From contig NZ_JAJAEO010000154.1 of NCBI RefSeq assembly GCF_020447225.1, positions 1-34,647 on the forward strand: a DNA stretch of 34,647 bases, written 5' to 3'. A program made the position numbers and the translations under genes. This DNA is from Methylophaga pinxianii. Its GTDB lineage: Bacteria; Pseudomonadota; Gammaproteobacteria; Nitrosococcales; Methylophagaceae. Below, in pieces: positions 1-7,582 of the stretch. How positions within the stretch are numbered: the first letter of the stretch is position 1; each line of letters opens with the position of its first letter. The notes under the pieces are model-generated. The model searched no databases, was not told the origin of the DNA, and saw nothing but the letters and a program-made list of their open reading frames with translations.

Positions 1-45
1 TTTTTTTTGCTATCAATGAACTCTGTAACCGTTATTCTTTTGATG

Positions 46-1044
46 TTAACGCGCTAGCACTATTCGATAACGCACGTCGCCAGTACGCAATTTTTCAATA
101 GCCTCATTTATTTGTTCAAACGGATAGATTTCGATCACAGGTTTTACCTGGTGCCGCTGAGCAAATTCCAACATTTTGCCACAGGTTTGCATACTGCCTG
201 TATCTGAACCGGAAATACTTCTTTGTGCTTCCGTCAGGTTAAATACACTAATATCCAAAGGTGCCATGGTGGCACCGACAAAGTGCAGCCGTCCTTTTGG
301 TTTTAACTTACTCAGATATAAATTCCAGTCCAATTTGACATTGACGGTAGACAAAATCAGATCAAATTTTCTTGGCAAGGCAGCCATGACATTACTGTCA
401 CGAGAGTCAACAGTGTAGTGGGCTCCCATCGTCAGGGCTTCCTGTAATTTTGTTTGGCTGGTAAATGCGCTAACTTCACATCCCCATGCTTTGAGAAATT
501 GCAGTGCCAAGTGGCCTAACCCTCCAATACCGATAACTGCCACCTTGTCAGTGGGTTTGATATCAAATTGAATCAGAGGATTAAACACGGTCAAGCCTCC
601 ACATAGCAAAGGCCCAGCGGACATCAGATCAATACTATCGGGTAATGGAATCACACTATTGGCATTAGCTCGAACTTTATCGGCAAACCCGCCATGATGA
701 CCAACAATGGTCGGTGTTAAATCTGAACAGATATTTTCATCACCGTTTTGGCATTGTTCACAGGTTTCACAATAATCGGCGTACCAACCTAATCCAACGG
801 TTTGTCCGACTTTCAAGTCATTTACCGCAGTACCAAGCTGAATCACCGTTCCGACAACCTCGTGACCCGCAATAACCGGATAGCTCGACATACCCCAATC
901 ATCGTCAATGATGCTGATATCACTATGACAGATGCCACAATAACGAACCTCTATCTCAACCTCATGCGCTCCAAGCGGAGCGGGCTCATATTGATAGGCA
1001 GTCAATTTAGCACCCGGCGTCAATGCAGCATAAGCATTAATCAT
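46..1044 (-). CDS. ahr: Zinc-dependent NADP(H) alcohol dehydrogenase / aldehyde reductase, Ahr (YjgB)-like
   Basis: Medium-chain zinc dehydrogenase, 332 aa, expected to interconvert aldehydes and alcohols in the cytoplasm using NADP(H). The catalytic-zinc ligands are visible as C36 (in CGICHSD), H61-E62 (GHE) and C148 (LLCGG). The structural-zinc cysteines are C92, C95, C98 and C106. A Rossmann glycine motif, GIGGLG, lies near residues 172-177. The overall pattern, including the IDDDWG segment after CGICHSD and the NTVN-like STVNVKLDW segment, closely resembles E. coli Ahr/YjgB. The start is an ATG preceded by AAAGGAATTCTC, a good ribosome site, and a TATAAT hexamer on the minus strand lies at 1084-1089. 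It is a single gene. Physiological substrate is not determinable; broad aldehyde reduction is inferred from the family. Confidence 0.85.
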   Translation of the reverse strand: MINAYAALTPGAKLTAYQYEPAPLGAHEVEIEVRYCGICHSDISIIDDDWGMSSYPVIAGHEVVGTVIQLGTAVNDLKVGQTVGLGWYADYCETCEQCQNGDENICSDLTPTIVGHHGGFADKVRANANSVIPLPDSIDLMSAGPLLCGGLTVFNPLIQFDIKPTDKVAVIGIGGLGHLALQFLKAWGCEVSAFTSQTKLQEALTMGAHYTVDSRDSNVMAALPRKFDLILSTVNVKLDWNLYLSKLKPKGRLHFVGATMAPLDISVFNLTEAQRSISGSDTGSMQTCGKMLEFAQRHQVKPVIEIYPFEQINEAIEKLRTGDVRYRIVLAR

Positions 1045-1360
1045 GAGAATTCCTTTAGAATGAGCAAAATACCAACTGGCCCTATTATATTTCGGCGTTG
1101 CATAAGCATTTATCCCAAATTGGCAAACTTTTCCAGAAACACTGCCACCCTACACTGCTCAATCTTTAAAATATCAACCCGTTCTTATCTCTCTGTACCG
1201 AGTAGTATTTGCATACCCATGGGCAGATGTTATAGTCAAACCGTCAGACAAAATATCTTCTGCTTGCGGGTATTAAACCTTCCAAGCCTGCTTCTGCCAA
1301 ACATCCTTCTTTTTTCCTCGACTGCTCCTGAATGATTCCCATACAACCCAGAGGGGACTT
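1045..1360. other. Intergenic region between ahr and the small lipoprotein gene
   Basis: Divergent non-coding stretch of 316 bp. It holds the ahr -10 candidate (TATAAT, minus strand, 1084-1089) and a plus-strand promoter candidate at 1209-1236. No credible gene, tRNA or long repeat is seen; the open frame reaching in from the ahr complement is a shadow. Confidence 0.6.
1209..1236 (+). promoter_or_regulatory. Sigma-70-like promoter for the small lipoprotein gene
   Basis: TTGCAT (1209-1214), a 16-nt spacer and TATAGT (1231-1236), with TG one base before the -10 (extended -10 form). It would leave an approximately 115-nt leader before the ATG at 1361. Prediction from hexamers only. Confidence 0.4.
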
Positions 1361-1699
1361 ATGTACAAGAAACTGAGCATGATTATTTTTGTATTTTGTG
1401 TCGCCTGCTCTTCCAATAGCACCGATTTAACCTTTGCTGAACTTGAAGCTGCAGGCTTTAAAAAAGAACAACAACAGTATTTTCAGTTAGTCGGTGCCAC
1501 CAATGCATGGTCAGGTAGATGGGCCAATGAAGATATTGAAATATATACTTTTGATGATCCCGACCTTGAAAATGCTCCCTTTTATAAGTCCATCAAAGTG
1601 AACACTAATGACTCACGCTGGGCAGATAAATGTGTGCACAGGAATGTTGTCTTGCTTAGCAATGGTGAGCAAGCCTGCAAACGGTTATATAAGCTTTAG
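1361..1699 (+). CDS. Small predicted lipoprotein, function unknown
   Basis: 112-aa protein. It has a short basic N-terminus (MYKK), a hydrophobic segment and a lipobox-like CVAC with the modified cysteine at about residue 16, followed by SSNS, so it is probably a lipidated envelope protein. The mature part (about 95 aa) has a small mixed alpha/beta look, with TFAELEAAGF and two further cysteines (C91 and C106 region) that might form a disulphide. Strong ribosome site AGAGGGGACTT precedes the ATG. A second small gene follows 49 nt downstream in the same direction, so the two may be co-transcribed. I do not recognise the family and propose no function. Confidence 0.7.
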   Translation: MYKKLSMIIFVFCVACSSNSTDLTFAELEAAGFKKEQQQYFQLVGATNAWSGRWANEDIEIYTFDDPDLENAPFYKSIKVNTNDSRWADKCVHRNVVLLSNGEQACKRLYKL

Positions 1700-1748
1700 C
1701 ACCTCTAAATTCTGCAGAGATAATGACACTCTAAGGAGGACGTTTTAA

Positions 1749-2024
1749 ATGAGTGAAGAATATGCACAACAACTTATTGATATTCTGCTTTTATCAGAAA
1801 ACTTTCAGATGAACTTAAACACGCTGATTTCCAAAGTTGCTCACTTTGATAGTGACTCGCATGCTGATAAAGCCTGCTTAGCCGAAGCATTCGATATGCT
1901 TACCAGAGAAGAACTCATCTGGTTAGAAAATGAACCGGTATACGAAAATGAGCAAGGATTGATTCAGTTTAACGATATGCAAGTCGGATTAACTAAAACC
2001 GGCTCAAATGCGTCAATCAATTAA
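1749..2024 (+). CDS. Small acidic hypothetical protein
   Basis: 91-aa, acidic, soluble protein without signal peptide or membrane segment. The sequence suggests a mostly helical N-terminal part (AQQLIDILLLSENFQMNLNTLISKV) and a winged-helix-like tail (LTREELIWLENEPVY, then a TKTG turn), but this is only an impression. The ribosome site AAGGAGG is strong and lies at a suitable distance before the ATG. It follows the lipoprotein gene and ends just before a strong bidirectional terminator shared with convergent bfr. Family not recognised. Confidence 0.65.
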   Translation: MSEEYAQQLIDILLLSENFQMNLNTLISKVAHFDSDSHADKACLAEAFDMLTREELIWLENEPVYENEQGLIQFNDMQVGLTKTGSNASIN

Positions 2025-2035
2025 TAGTCCATAAA

Positions 2036-2066
2036 AAAGCCCCATCAGCCAAACTGATGGGGCTTT
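2036..2066. terminator. Bidirectional rho-independent terminator between the small gene and bfr
   Basis: Perfect 13-bp inverted repeat: AAAGCCCCATCAG (2036-2048), loop CCAAA, CTGATGGGGCTTT (2054-2066). There are A-rich/T-rich flanks on both sides, so it can end transcription of the plus-strand small gene and of minus-strand bfr. Confidence 0.9.
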
Positions 2067-2085
2067 GTATTAAAACTTGAGATAA

Positions 2086-2565
2086 CTACTCTGCTTCTTT
2101 AACAATTTGTGCCTGATGGTAGTTTTCGATACCCATCTTATCAATTAATCCTAATTGGGTTTCCAACCAGTCGACATGATCTTCTTCCGATTCGAGAATT
2201 TTTTTGAATAAATCTCGAGTCACATAGTCAGCAATCTGTTCGCAATATTGAATACCTTCCTTCAAATCAGGAATGGCATCCAGTTCCAATGAAAGATCCG
2301 CTTCAAGCATCTCACGGGTATTTTCACCGATACGTAAAGCACCGAGTTCCTGGAGATTCGGTAAACCTTCCAGAAATAAAACACGCTCGGTAAGCGCGTC
2401 GGCATGTTTCATTTCGTCAATGGATTCATGATATTCATGTTCATAGAGGTTTTTCAGCCCCCAATCTTTGTACATTTTGGCGTGCAAGAAATATTGGTTA
2501 ATCGCTATCAGCTCATTACCTAATACTTTATTCAGCAGCTCAATAACTTTTTTATCGCCTTTCAT
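2086..2565 (-). CDS. bfr: Bacterioferritin
   Basis: 159-aa haem-containing ferritin subunit that forms a 24-mer shell storing iron as a ferric mineral. It aligns throughout with E. coli Bfr. Visible di-iron ferroxidase ligands are E18 ([10 protein letters not shown]), E51 and H54 (DEMKHAD), E94, E127 and H130 (SEEDHVDW). The haem-ligating methionine is M52. It is full length for the family (about 155-160 aa) and ends with a short acidic tail. bfd lies 270 bp upstream in the same direction, but the gap and separate promoter suggest independent transcription. A promoter candidate lies at 2600-2627, with a Fur-box-like site further upstream at 2652-2670. Confidence 0.97.
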   Translation of the reverse strand: MKGDKKVIELLNKVLGNELIAINQYFLHAKMYKDWGLKNLYEHEYHESIDEMKHADALTERVLFLEGLPNLQELGALRIGENTREMLEADLSLELDAIPDLKEGIQYCEQIADYVTRDLFKKILESEEDHVDWLETQLGLIDKMGIENYHQAQIVKEAE

Positions 2566-2599
2566 CGAATAATCCCTCTCTCATGATTCAATAGTGTCG

Positions 2600-2627
2600 A
2601 TTATGGTTGAATAATCCTAAAAGTCAA
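2600..2627 (-). promoter_or_regulatory. Promoter of bfr
   Basis: On the minus strand: TTGACT (2622-2627), 16-nt spacer and CATAAT (2600-2605), both 5/6 to sigma-70 consensus, about 35 nt upstream of the bfr ATG. Confidence 0.6.
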
Positions 2628-2651
2628 AGATAAGTTATTGATATTAAAGAC

Positions 2652-2670
2652 AAATGATAACAATTATCAT
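2652..2670. promoter_or_regulatory. Fur-box-like site upstream of bfr
   Basis: AAATGATAACAATTATCAT resembles the 19-bp Fur consensus GATAATGATAATCATTATC. It lies about 25 bp upstream of the predicted bfr -35 rather than over the promoter, a position more compatible with activation or anti-silencing than with simple repression. Recognised by eye; no score computed. Confidence 0.7.
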
Positions 2671-2835
2671 CTACATTCTTTTCAGCAGGAGAATAAAAAT
2701 TGAAAATTAACAATTAAAGCTAGCTAAATTAGTGACTTGTTGGAGAACCCAAAAATCACAAAATGATCCAGTAAAAAATCTGTTGTAAAGAAGAGATGAG
2801 TGAGGGATCGAAAAGGAAAAGTTATCTGCGCAGTA

Positions 2836-3054
2836 TTAACGTGACGCACTGACAGACTGAGCAACCATGAAGTTGTCTTGATCATTTGCTTGTGGGGCAT
2901 GTTGTTGTAATACGCGATTCACTTTAAACTGGCATTTACCACAACACGCTGCCGCACCCGTCGATTCACGGATAGCTTCCACAGTGCCTGCGCCAGCATC
3001 GATTGATGCTTTCACTTTATCAACATTCACGTTGTTGCATACACAAACTATCAT
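2836..3054 (-). CDS. bfd: Bacterioferritin-associated ferredoxin
   Basis: 72-aa [2Fe-2S] protein that docks on bacterioferritin and passes electrons through the haem to release stored iron. Cluster ligands are visible as C4 and C6 (CVC) and C38 and C41 (CCGKC), with an additional C37. Length and spacing match the BFD-like family (about 64-75 aa), with a short extra C-terminal tail. Its neighbour is bfr, its functional partner. A Fur-box-like site covers the expected -35 zone, suggesting repression when iron is plentiful. Confidence 0.93.
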   Translation of the reverse strand: MIVCVCNNVNVDKVKASIDAGAGTVEAIRESTGAAACCGKCQFKVNRVLQQHAPQANDQDNFMVAQSVSASR

Positions 3055-3084
3055 GAAAATAACCTTATTAAATAATCTTGATGT

Positions 3085-3105
3085 AAATGATAATGATTGT
3101 TATTT
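3085..3105. promoter_or_regulatory. Fur-box-like site between bfd and the response regulator
   Basis: AAATGATAATGATTGTTATTT is a close match to the Fur consensus. It lies 31 bp upstream of the bfd ATG, over its probable -35 region. It is also about 110 bp upstream of the divergent response-regulator gene, so it might touch both. Confidence 0.75.
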
Positions 3106-3128
3106 AATTAGTCAAACACCTTATGATA

Positions 3129-3153
3129 ATTTTTGGGAGAAATTCCCAAAAAT
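3129..3153. repeat. Perfect inverted repeat, candidate operator
   Basis: ATTTTTGGGA (3129-3138), 5-bp spacer GAAAT, TCCCAAAAAT (3144-3153): two perfect 10-bp arms in the bfd/response-regulator intergenic region, 61 bp before the regulator's ATG. No T-run follows immediately on either side beyond the arms, so an operator is more likely than a terminator. Confidence 0.6.
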
Positions 3154-3214
3154 GTTACTTGCGGTGAAGTAATTTACATCGTAACGTAGCTCTATCAGGC
3201 CTTAAGAGAACGTT

Positions 3215-3913
3215 ATGAAAGCAATATCTGCAACCGTTTTAATTGTCGAAGATCATCGGGATTTAGCTGCAAATGTAGGTGATTACCTGGAAGTGGGCGG
3301 ATTTACCGTCGATTTTGCGACTGACGGCATCACGGCTTTACAGTTATGTGAAGAACATCATTATGATGCCATCGTTCTGGATGTCATGTTGCCAGGGATT
3401 GATGGCTTTGAAGTATGCCGGAGATTACGCCAGGAAATGCATCTGCATACCCCGATTATTATGCTGACAGCTCGTGACACGATTAATGACAAGGTAAACG
3501 GTTTTGATTTGGGTGCCGACGACTATCTGATTAAACCCTTTGAAATGCGTGAACTGGAAGTACGTCTGATCGCTATGATCAGACGACAACGGGGCGAAAT
3601 GGAAGGTGGAAAACTCACTGTAGCCGATCTTACTTATGATTTGGATACCATGCGGGTGATGCGTGGTAATCAAGTGATAAAACTCTCACCAATCACATTA
3701 CACATATTACGGATCCTCATGCGTGAGTCCCCTAAAATCGTCAGCCGTGAACGTCTGGAAGCTGAAGTTTGGGGAGATGATGCCCCGGATAGTGATACTT
3801 TACGCAGCCACCTTTATAACCTGCGTAAAAGTCTGGATAAACCCTTCCAAAACCAGTTAATGCATACCCTGCCTGGCGTGGGATATAAACTTTGTAGTGA
3901 AGATGATCTCTAA
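3215..3913 (+). CDS. OmpR/PhoB-family DNA-binding response regulator
   Basis: 232-aa cytoplasmic regulator. The receiver domain (about 7-120) has acidic residues E12-D13, phosphoacceptor D56 (IVLDVMLPG), the T/S switch near LTAR, and the conserved lysine in DYLIKPF. The winged-helix DNA-binding domain (about 130-228) ends in the typical GVGYKL. Length is normal for the family. The gene is alone on the plus strand and runs tail-to-tail into a sensor kinase gene only 41 bp away, which is the likely partner though not in the same transcript. A perfect inverted repeat and a Fur-like site lie upstream. Target genes cannot be read from the sequence; the adjoining lipid operon is the obvious candidate. 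Confidence 0.93.
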   Translation: MKAISATVLIVEDHRDLAANVGDYLEVGGFTVDFATDGITALQLCEEHHYDAIVLDVMLPGIDGFEVCRRLRQEMHLHTPIIMLTARDTINDKVNGFDLGADDYLIKPFEMRELEVRLIAMIRRQRGEMEGGKLTVADLTYDLDTMRVMRGNQVIKLSPITLHILRILMRESPKIVSRERLEAEVWGDDAPDSDTLRSHLYNLRKSLDKPFQNQLMHTLPGVGYKLCSEDDL

Positions 3914-3954
3914 AAAATGAGATGCTGGTTGCATCAAATCTTTAACAAAAATAA

Positions 3955-5256
3955 TTACCGACTGCGAAATTGTGCCTTGGGAAAATGAACACTGACCTCA
4001 GTCCCCTCCCCCATCTTGCTGGACAAGCGCAGGTTCCACTCATAACGGTTACACAGCCGTTTAACAATAGTCATACCAATGCCATATCCTGTTGCCTGTT
4101 GTTTTTCATCCGCTCGAAAAAAAGGTTTAAACACTTTTTGTATTTGGTCACGATCCATGCCAATACCACTGTCAGCTACTGAAAAGCCATTTGAGCGGAT
4201 AGATACGGTAATATTGCCACGTAATGTGTAATTAAAGGCATTGCGCAGAAGGTTGCCAATTAAGATAGGCAAGACACGTTCCGCAGCCTGCACAACTAAG
4301 ATGCCCGACTCTTCAATATTCACTGTAATCGGTTTATCGTGATGGATAATTCGCAGATTATCCAGTTCAGCTGCTATCAGATCATTTACGGTCACTTCGC
4401 GTAACGGTAATGCCTCAACCTGCTCTCTTGCTAGCAGCAACAAGGTTTCGATCAAAGATTCCATATCCGTCAGCGTGCGATACATACGATTCATTTCCGT
4501 GACAGCCTGGTCACCGTATTTACGTTCAACCAGTTCCAATGCACCACGAACCACTGCTATCGGTGTTCTTAACTCGTGACTCACGTCGCGAGTAAAGTTT
4601 CGTTCACGTTCAACAAACTGTTCCAGGCGATTAGTAAATTCGTCGAGCGCCCGAACCAGACTGGAAACTTCATCATCAGGAATATTGCGTAATTCATCGA
4701 GATCCAACTGTGGAAAATTTCCCTCACGAAAGTCGACGTCATTAACAGCCCGCGATAATTTCATGATGGGTGATACAGCTTTATGAGATTGTCGATAGGC
4801 AATCCAGGCCAATAAATACAGAACGACCAATACCATTGCCAGTGGTAATAAACCAAATACCAGGGCCAACCGGGATACTTTTACTTCATCAAAAATAAGG
4901 TATAAACGCCTGTTGCCCTTGTCTTCGACATATACGATGGGTTGCTGCCCTGCAAATTCTGCTCGTTGCAGCCCAGGACCGAGTTCTTGCAAGGGTGGCG
5001 GCAATGCCGAATAGTCATTTTCCTCGGCCATATAGGCTTTCAAATTCATAGTATTGGGTAATGGAAATGATGGATCTTCTGCTCGCATATCCCAGAAATG
5101 TTGGGCCTCACCTTCCAAAGCAGCACGCACCAGAACATCCTCTAAGGTTGCTTTAGCCGCATAAATACCCGCAATGGCGACCAGGCTGATCAAGCCAATC
5201 TGAATCAGAAAGACTTTAACCAGCTTGGCGTGCAGATTGGTTTTGGATTTGGCCAT
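3955..5256 (-). CDS. Membrane sensor histidine kinase, last gene of the lipid operon
   Basis: 433-aa two-component kinase. One transmembrane helix lies at about 13-34, a short periplasmic domain at about 35-128, and a second helix at about 129-153. A HAMP-like linker (to about 218) follows. The H-box RDVSHELRTP carries phosphorylatable H227. The ATPase part shows an N-box (LLRNAFNYT), G1 (DSGIGMD) and G2 (GYGIGMTIVKR). All motifs look intact. Its ATG lies 4 bp after the stop of the preceding methyltransferase gene, so it is the distal gene of an operon running from 11803. The adjacent OmpR-type regulator is convergent. The sensed signal is unknown; the operon context suggests membrane state or lipid stress. 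Confidence 0.92.
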   Translation of the reverse strand: MAKSKTNLHAKLVKVFLIQIGLISLVAIAGIYAAKATLEDVLVRAALEGEAQHFWDMRAEDPSFPLPNTMNLKAYMAEENDYSALPPPLQELGPGLQRAEFAGQQPIVYVEDKGNRRLYLIFDEVKVSRLALVFGLLPLAMVLVVLYLLAWIAYRQSHKAVSPIMKLSRAVNDVDFREGNFPQLDLDELRNIPDDEVSSLVRALDEFTNRLEQFVERERNFTRDVSHELRTPIAVVRGALELVERKYGDQAVTEMNRMYRTLTDMESLIETLLLLAREQVEALPLREVTVNDLIAAELDNLRIIHHDKPITVNIEESGILVVQAAERVLPILIGNLLRNAFNYTLRGNITVSIRSNGFSVADSGIGMDRDQIQKVFKPFFRADEKQQATGYGIGMTIVKRLCNRYEWNLRLSSKMGEGTEVSVHFPKAQFRSR

Positions 5257-5260
5257 GCTT

Positions 5261-6295
5261 TCAGTTTACTCGCTTGGAAAACAAATAGTGTGTGACTAAC
5301 CATTCAGTTCCATCACGATAACCAAATAACTCGGCACATGCCATAAAGAATAGCCGCCAGCGTTGTAACCAAATAGCGCCCTTATCCTTGCCATAAGTTT
5401 GGTCAAATAAAGCCTTGATCTGTTTTGCATTTTTATCAGTATTGTCCAGCCAGGCCTCAGCGGTTTTTTGGTAATGACGGCCATTAACCAACCATTGTTT
5501 TTCAATCTGCAATGCATCCTGAAAATGTAACAATGTATCTGCTGAAGGCATCAGCCCACCAGTAAAAAAGTAGCGTCCCATCCAGTTATCATCACCTTCT
5601 GTTTCAAAGGGATAGACCACGCTACGGTGACAAAAAATATGTACAAATAATTTACCTTCAGCATTTAACCAACGACTGACTTTATCCAACAGCTGCTGGT
5701 AATTACGCATATGCTCAAACATTTCAATCGATACAATCCGATCAAACTGACTGTCCAGTTCCAATTCATTTACATCACAGGTAATAATATTGATATTAGT
5801 TAATCCACGAGCAAATGCTTGCTTTTCAATGTATTCACGTTGTGAATTTGAGTTGGATACTGCCGTTATTCGCGAGAAGGGAAAACGCTCAGCCAGATAC
5901 AACGTCAACGAACCCCAACCACAGCCCAGCTCCAGAATGGTCTGACCATTTTTGAAATCGCCCCGCTCGATATAAATATCCAACATGGCCTTCTCAGCTT
6001 GATCCAGCGATAAAGTATAGTCATCCCACCAGCAGCTACTGTATTTCAGGTGTTTACCTAATGACAGTTGATAAAACTCAGCGGGCACTTCGTAATGCTG
6101 TTCATTGGCGGCCTGGGTTTCTATAGCTATCGGGCTTTCACGCAACATCTCAATACACTGATTTTTAATGTCACTCGCCGCTTCGGGATCATAAGCGTTT
6201 TCATCGTGGAGTCTTTGCTTAAGTAACCGGCGAATACCGACTCTGATCAACAGATCTGGCACCAGACCTTTTTCAGCAATGGTAATTAAGCTCAT
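5261..6295 (-). CDS. SAM-dependent methyltransferase, Cfa / coclaurine N-methyltransferase-like
   Basis: 344-aa class I methyltransferase. The SAM-binding motif is LELGCGWGSL (about 121-130), and the region has the Cfa-type elements KYSSCWW (84-90), EMFEH (191-195) and FVHIF with H219. The segment around 224-250 (YPFETEGDDNWM, then FFTGGLMPS) is characteristic of the plant coclaurine N-methyltransferase-like branch rather than of classical Cfa, as I recall it. The N-terminal Cfa lipid-binding domain is mostly absent. Its ATG overlaps the preceding stop (ATGA) and has a strong GGAGG site. The product could be a methylated or cyclopropanated lipid, but the substrate is not determinable; lipid is inferred from the operon. 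Confidence 0.85.
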   Translation of the reverse strand: MSLITIAEKGLVPDLLIRVGIRRLLKQRLHDENAYDPEAASDIKNQCIEMLRESPIAIETQAANEQHYEVPAEFYQLSLGKHLKYSSCWWDDYTLSLDQAEKAMLDIYIERGDFKNGQTILELGCGWGSLTLYLAERFPFSRITAVSNSNSQREYIEKQAFARGLTNINIITCDVNELELDSQFDRIVSIEMFEHMRNYQQLLDKVSRWLNAEGKLFVHIFCHRSVVYPFETEGDDNWMGRYFFTGGLMPSADTLLHFQDALQIEKQWLVNGRHYQKTAEAWLDNTDKNAKQIKALFDQTYGKDKGAIWLQRWRLFFMACAELFGYRDGTEWLVTHYLFSKRVN

Positions 6296-7056
6296 GTTTT
6301 TTTCCTCCAGGGAATAAATGCACTGGTTGTTTGTTGATATCGGCGATATTTATCCCCACGACTGCGAATCGCTTGTTGTTCGGTGTAGGGTATACCGGTA
6401 ATAAAATAAAGAAATAACAGCATGACCAGTGGCGCCAGCCATAGCCAGAGCGCGTTTTCAATGCCAATCGCTAATAATGGATAAGTAAACCAGTGCAGCC
6501 ACTCGAAAAAGTAATTTGGATGTCTGGAATAATTCCACAAGCCTGTTTCACAGACTTCACCTTTGTTTTTCGGGTTGGCCTTGAAATTAGCCAATTGATT
6601 ATCAGCGAGCGTGACGCCAGTGATAGCAATAATGGCTACTGCAAGACCGGCATATTGCGCAACACCTAAAGATTCAATTTCTCCTTGGCTGATAACCCAA
6701 ACTGGAAGGGCAAATCCCCACGCTAATAAAGCCTGAAACTGAAAAAAGAAAAAATGGTAAATGTTGGTTTTCTGTCCCCAATATTCTCTCAGGTACTTAT
6801 ATCGCCCATCCTCATCTTCTCCCAAGACCCGGCGAGCAAGATGTATTCCCAAGCGTAAATACCAACACAGCATGATGCTGGATGCCAGAATAGCCAAAGG
6901 CAAATAGCCATCACTGGTTAGCAAATGGAATAGTGCCAAAAGACTCAGTGAAAATGCCCACAACACATCAACAATGCCAGCATTTTTGCTACGAAGTTGC
7001 CAGCTCCAACCAACTAGCATTATCAAAGAAACGATCAAAAGACTAAACCACAGCAT
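6292..7056 (-). CDS. DUF1295 membrane protein, steroid 5-alpha-reductase-like fold
   Basis: 254-aa multi-pass membrane protein with at least six hydrophobic stretches (for example 1-18, 31-48, 52-70, 106-128, 133-150 and 190-218). The conserved C-terminal part includes GLWNYSRHPNYFFEW, the hallmark of DUF1295 and related NADPH-dependent membrane reductases and isoprenylcysteine methyltransferases. The family may reduce double bonds in lipids, but this member's reaction is unknown. It overlaps DUF2878 by 14 bp upstream and the methyltransferase by 4 bp downstream, so it is translationally coupled. A role as the reductase partner of the neighbouring methyltransferases is inference. Confidence 0.88.
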   Translation of the reverse strand: MLWFSLLIVSLIMLVGWSWQLRSKNAGIVDVLWAFSLSLLALFHLLTSDGYLPLAILASSIMLCWYLRLGIHLARRVLGEDEDGRYKYLREYWGQKTNIYHFFFFQFQALLAWGFALPVWVISQGEIESLGVAQYAGLAVAIIAITGVTLADNQLANFKANPKNKGEVCETGLWNYSRHPNYFFEWLHWFTYPLLAIGIENALWLWLAPLVMLLFLYFITGIPYTEQQAIRSRGDKYRRYQQTTSAFIPWRKKT

Positions 7057-7582
7057 GTTTACCTGACTCCTGTTTGCGCCAATAAGTGGCCAATGTCAGT
7101 AATAATGGAATAGCCAGCCCCCAGCTGATGCTTAATAACACAACCAGCAGCTCAGGTTGCAGCCATTGCAAAGCACCTAATTGACTTCCCGCGTAATAGG
7201 AAACAGGGCTGGCAACCGCTGAAAATATTCCAGCCAGTACTCGACGTCTTAATAACCATGACATCGAGTGATTAAGGGTTAAGGCAAAATTGATCCACAA
7301 ACACCATATCCACCAGGGGGCAAGCGGTTCAATTGTTTGTGCCTGATAGGCCATCAAATTCCAGGCAGACCAGCTGGAATCCAGCATGACACCGATGACA
7401 ATCGCCGCCAGTAGCAATTTATAATCCGTCTGTTTCCATGGGTAGTAACGAAAATGAAAAATTACCACTGCCAGTGAAAACAGCACCGCCGGTGAATTTA
7501 AATCAGCCGCGCCACTCAACACACATACAAACCAGCCGAGTTGAAATAAAACAAAGTTAACCATTGTCAGCCGTTCAGGCAT
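7043..7582 (-). CDS. DUF2878 integral membrane protein
   Basis: About 179-aa hydrophobic protein with several membrane helices. It begins near VNFVLFQLGWFVCVL, typical of DUF2878, and ends with a basic tail (WRKQESGKHAVV). The open frame extends upstream to 7807, but that part is the out-of-frame complement of the Cfa gene end, so I chose the ATG at 7582, which overlaps the cfa stop by 8 bp. An ATG at 7564 is an alternative. Function of the family is unknown; it recurs next to cfa, DUF1365 and FAD oxidoreductase genes in gammaproteobacteria, as I recall. Confidence 0.8.
   Translation of the reverse strand: MPERLTMVNFVLFQLGWFVCVLSGAADLNSPAVLFSLAVVIFHFRYYPWKQTDYKLLLAAIVIGVMLDSSWSAWNLMAYQAQTIEPLAPWWIWCLWINFALTLNHSMSWLLRRRVLAGIFSAVASPVSYYAGSQLGALQWLQPELLVVLLSISWGLAIPLLLTLATYWRKQESGKHAVV

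Noticed and set aside
802-1335. Plus-strand open frame of 177 codons
   Set aside because: It lies largely antisense to ahr, has no ribosome site and a low-quality residue mix; a shadow.
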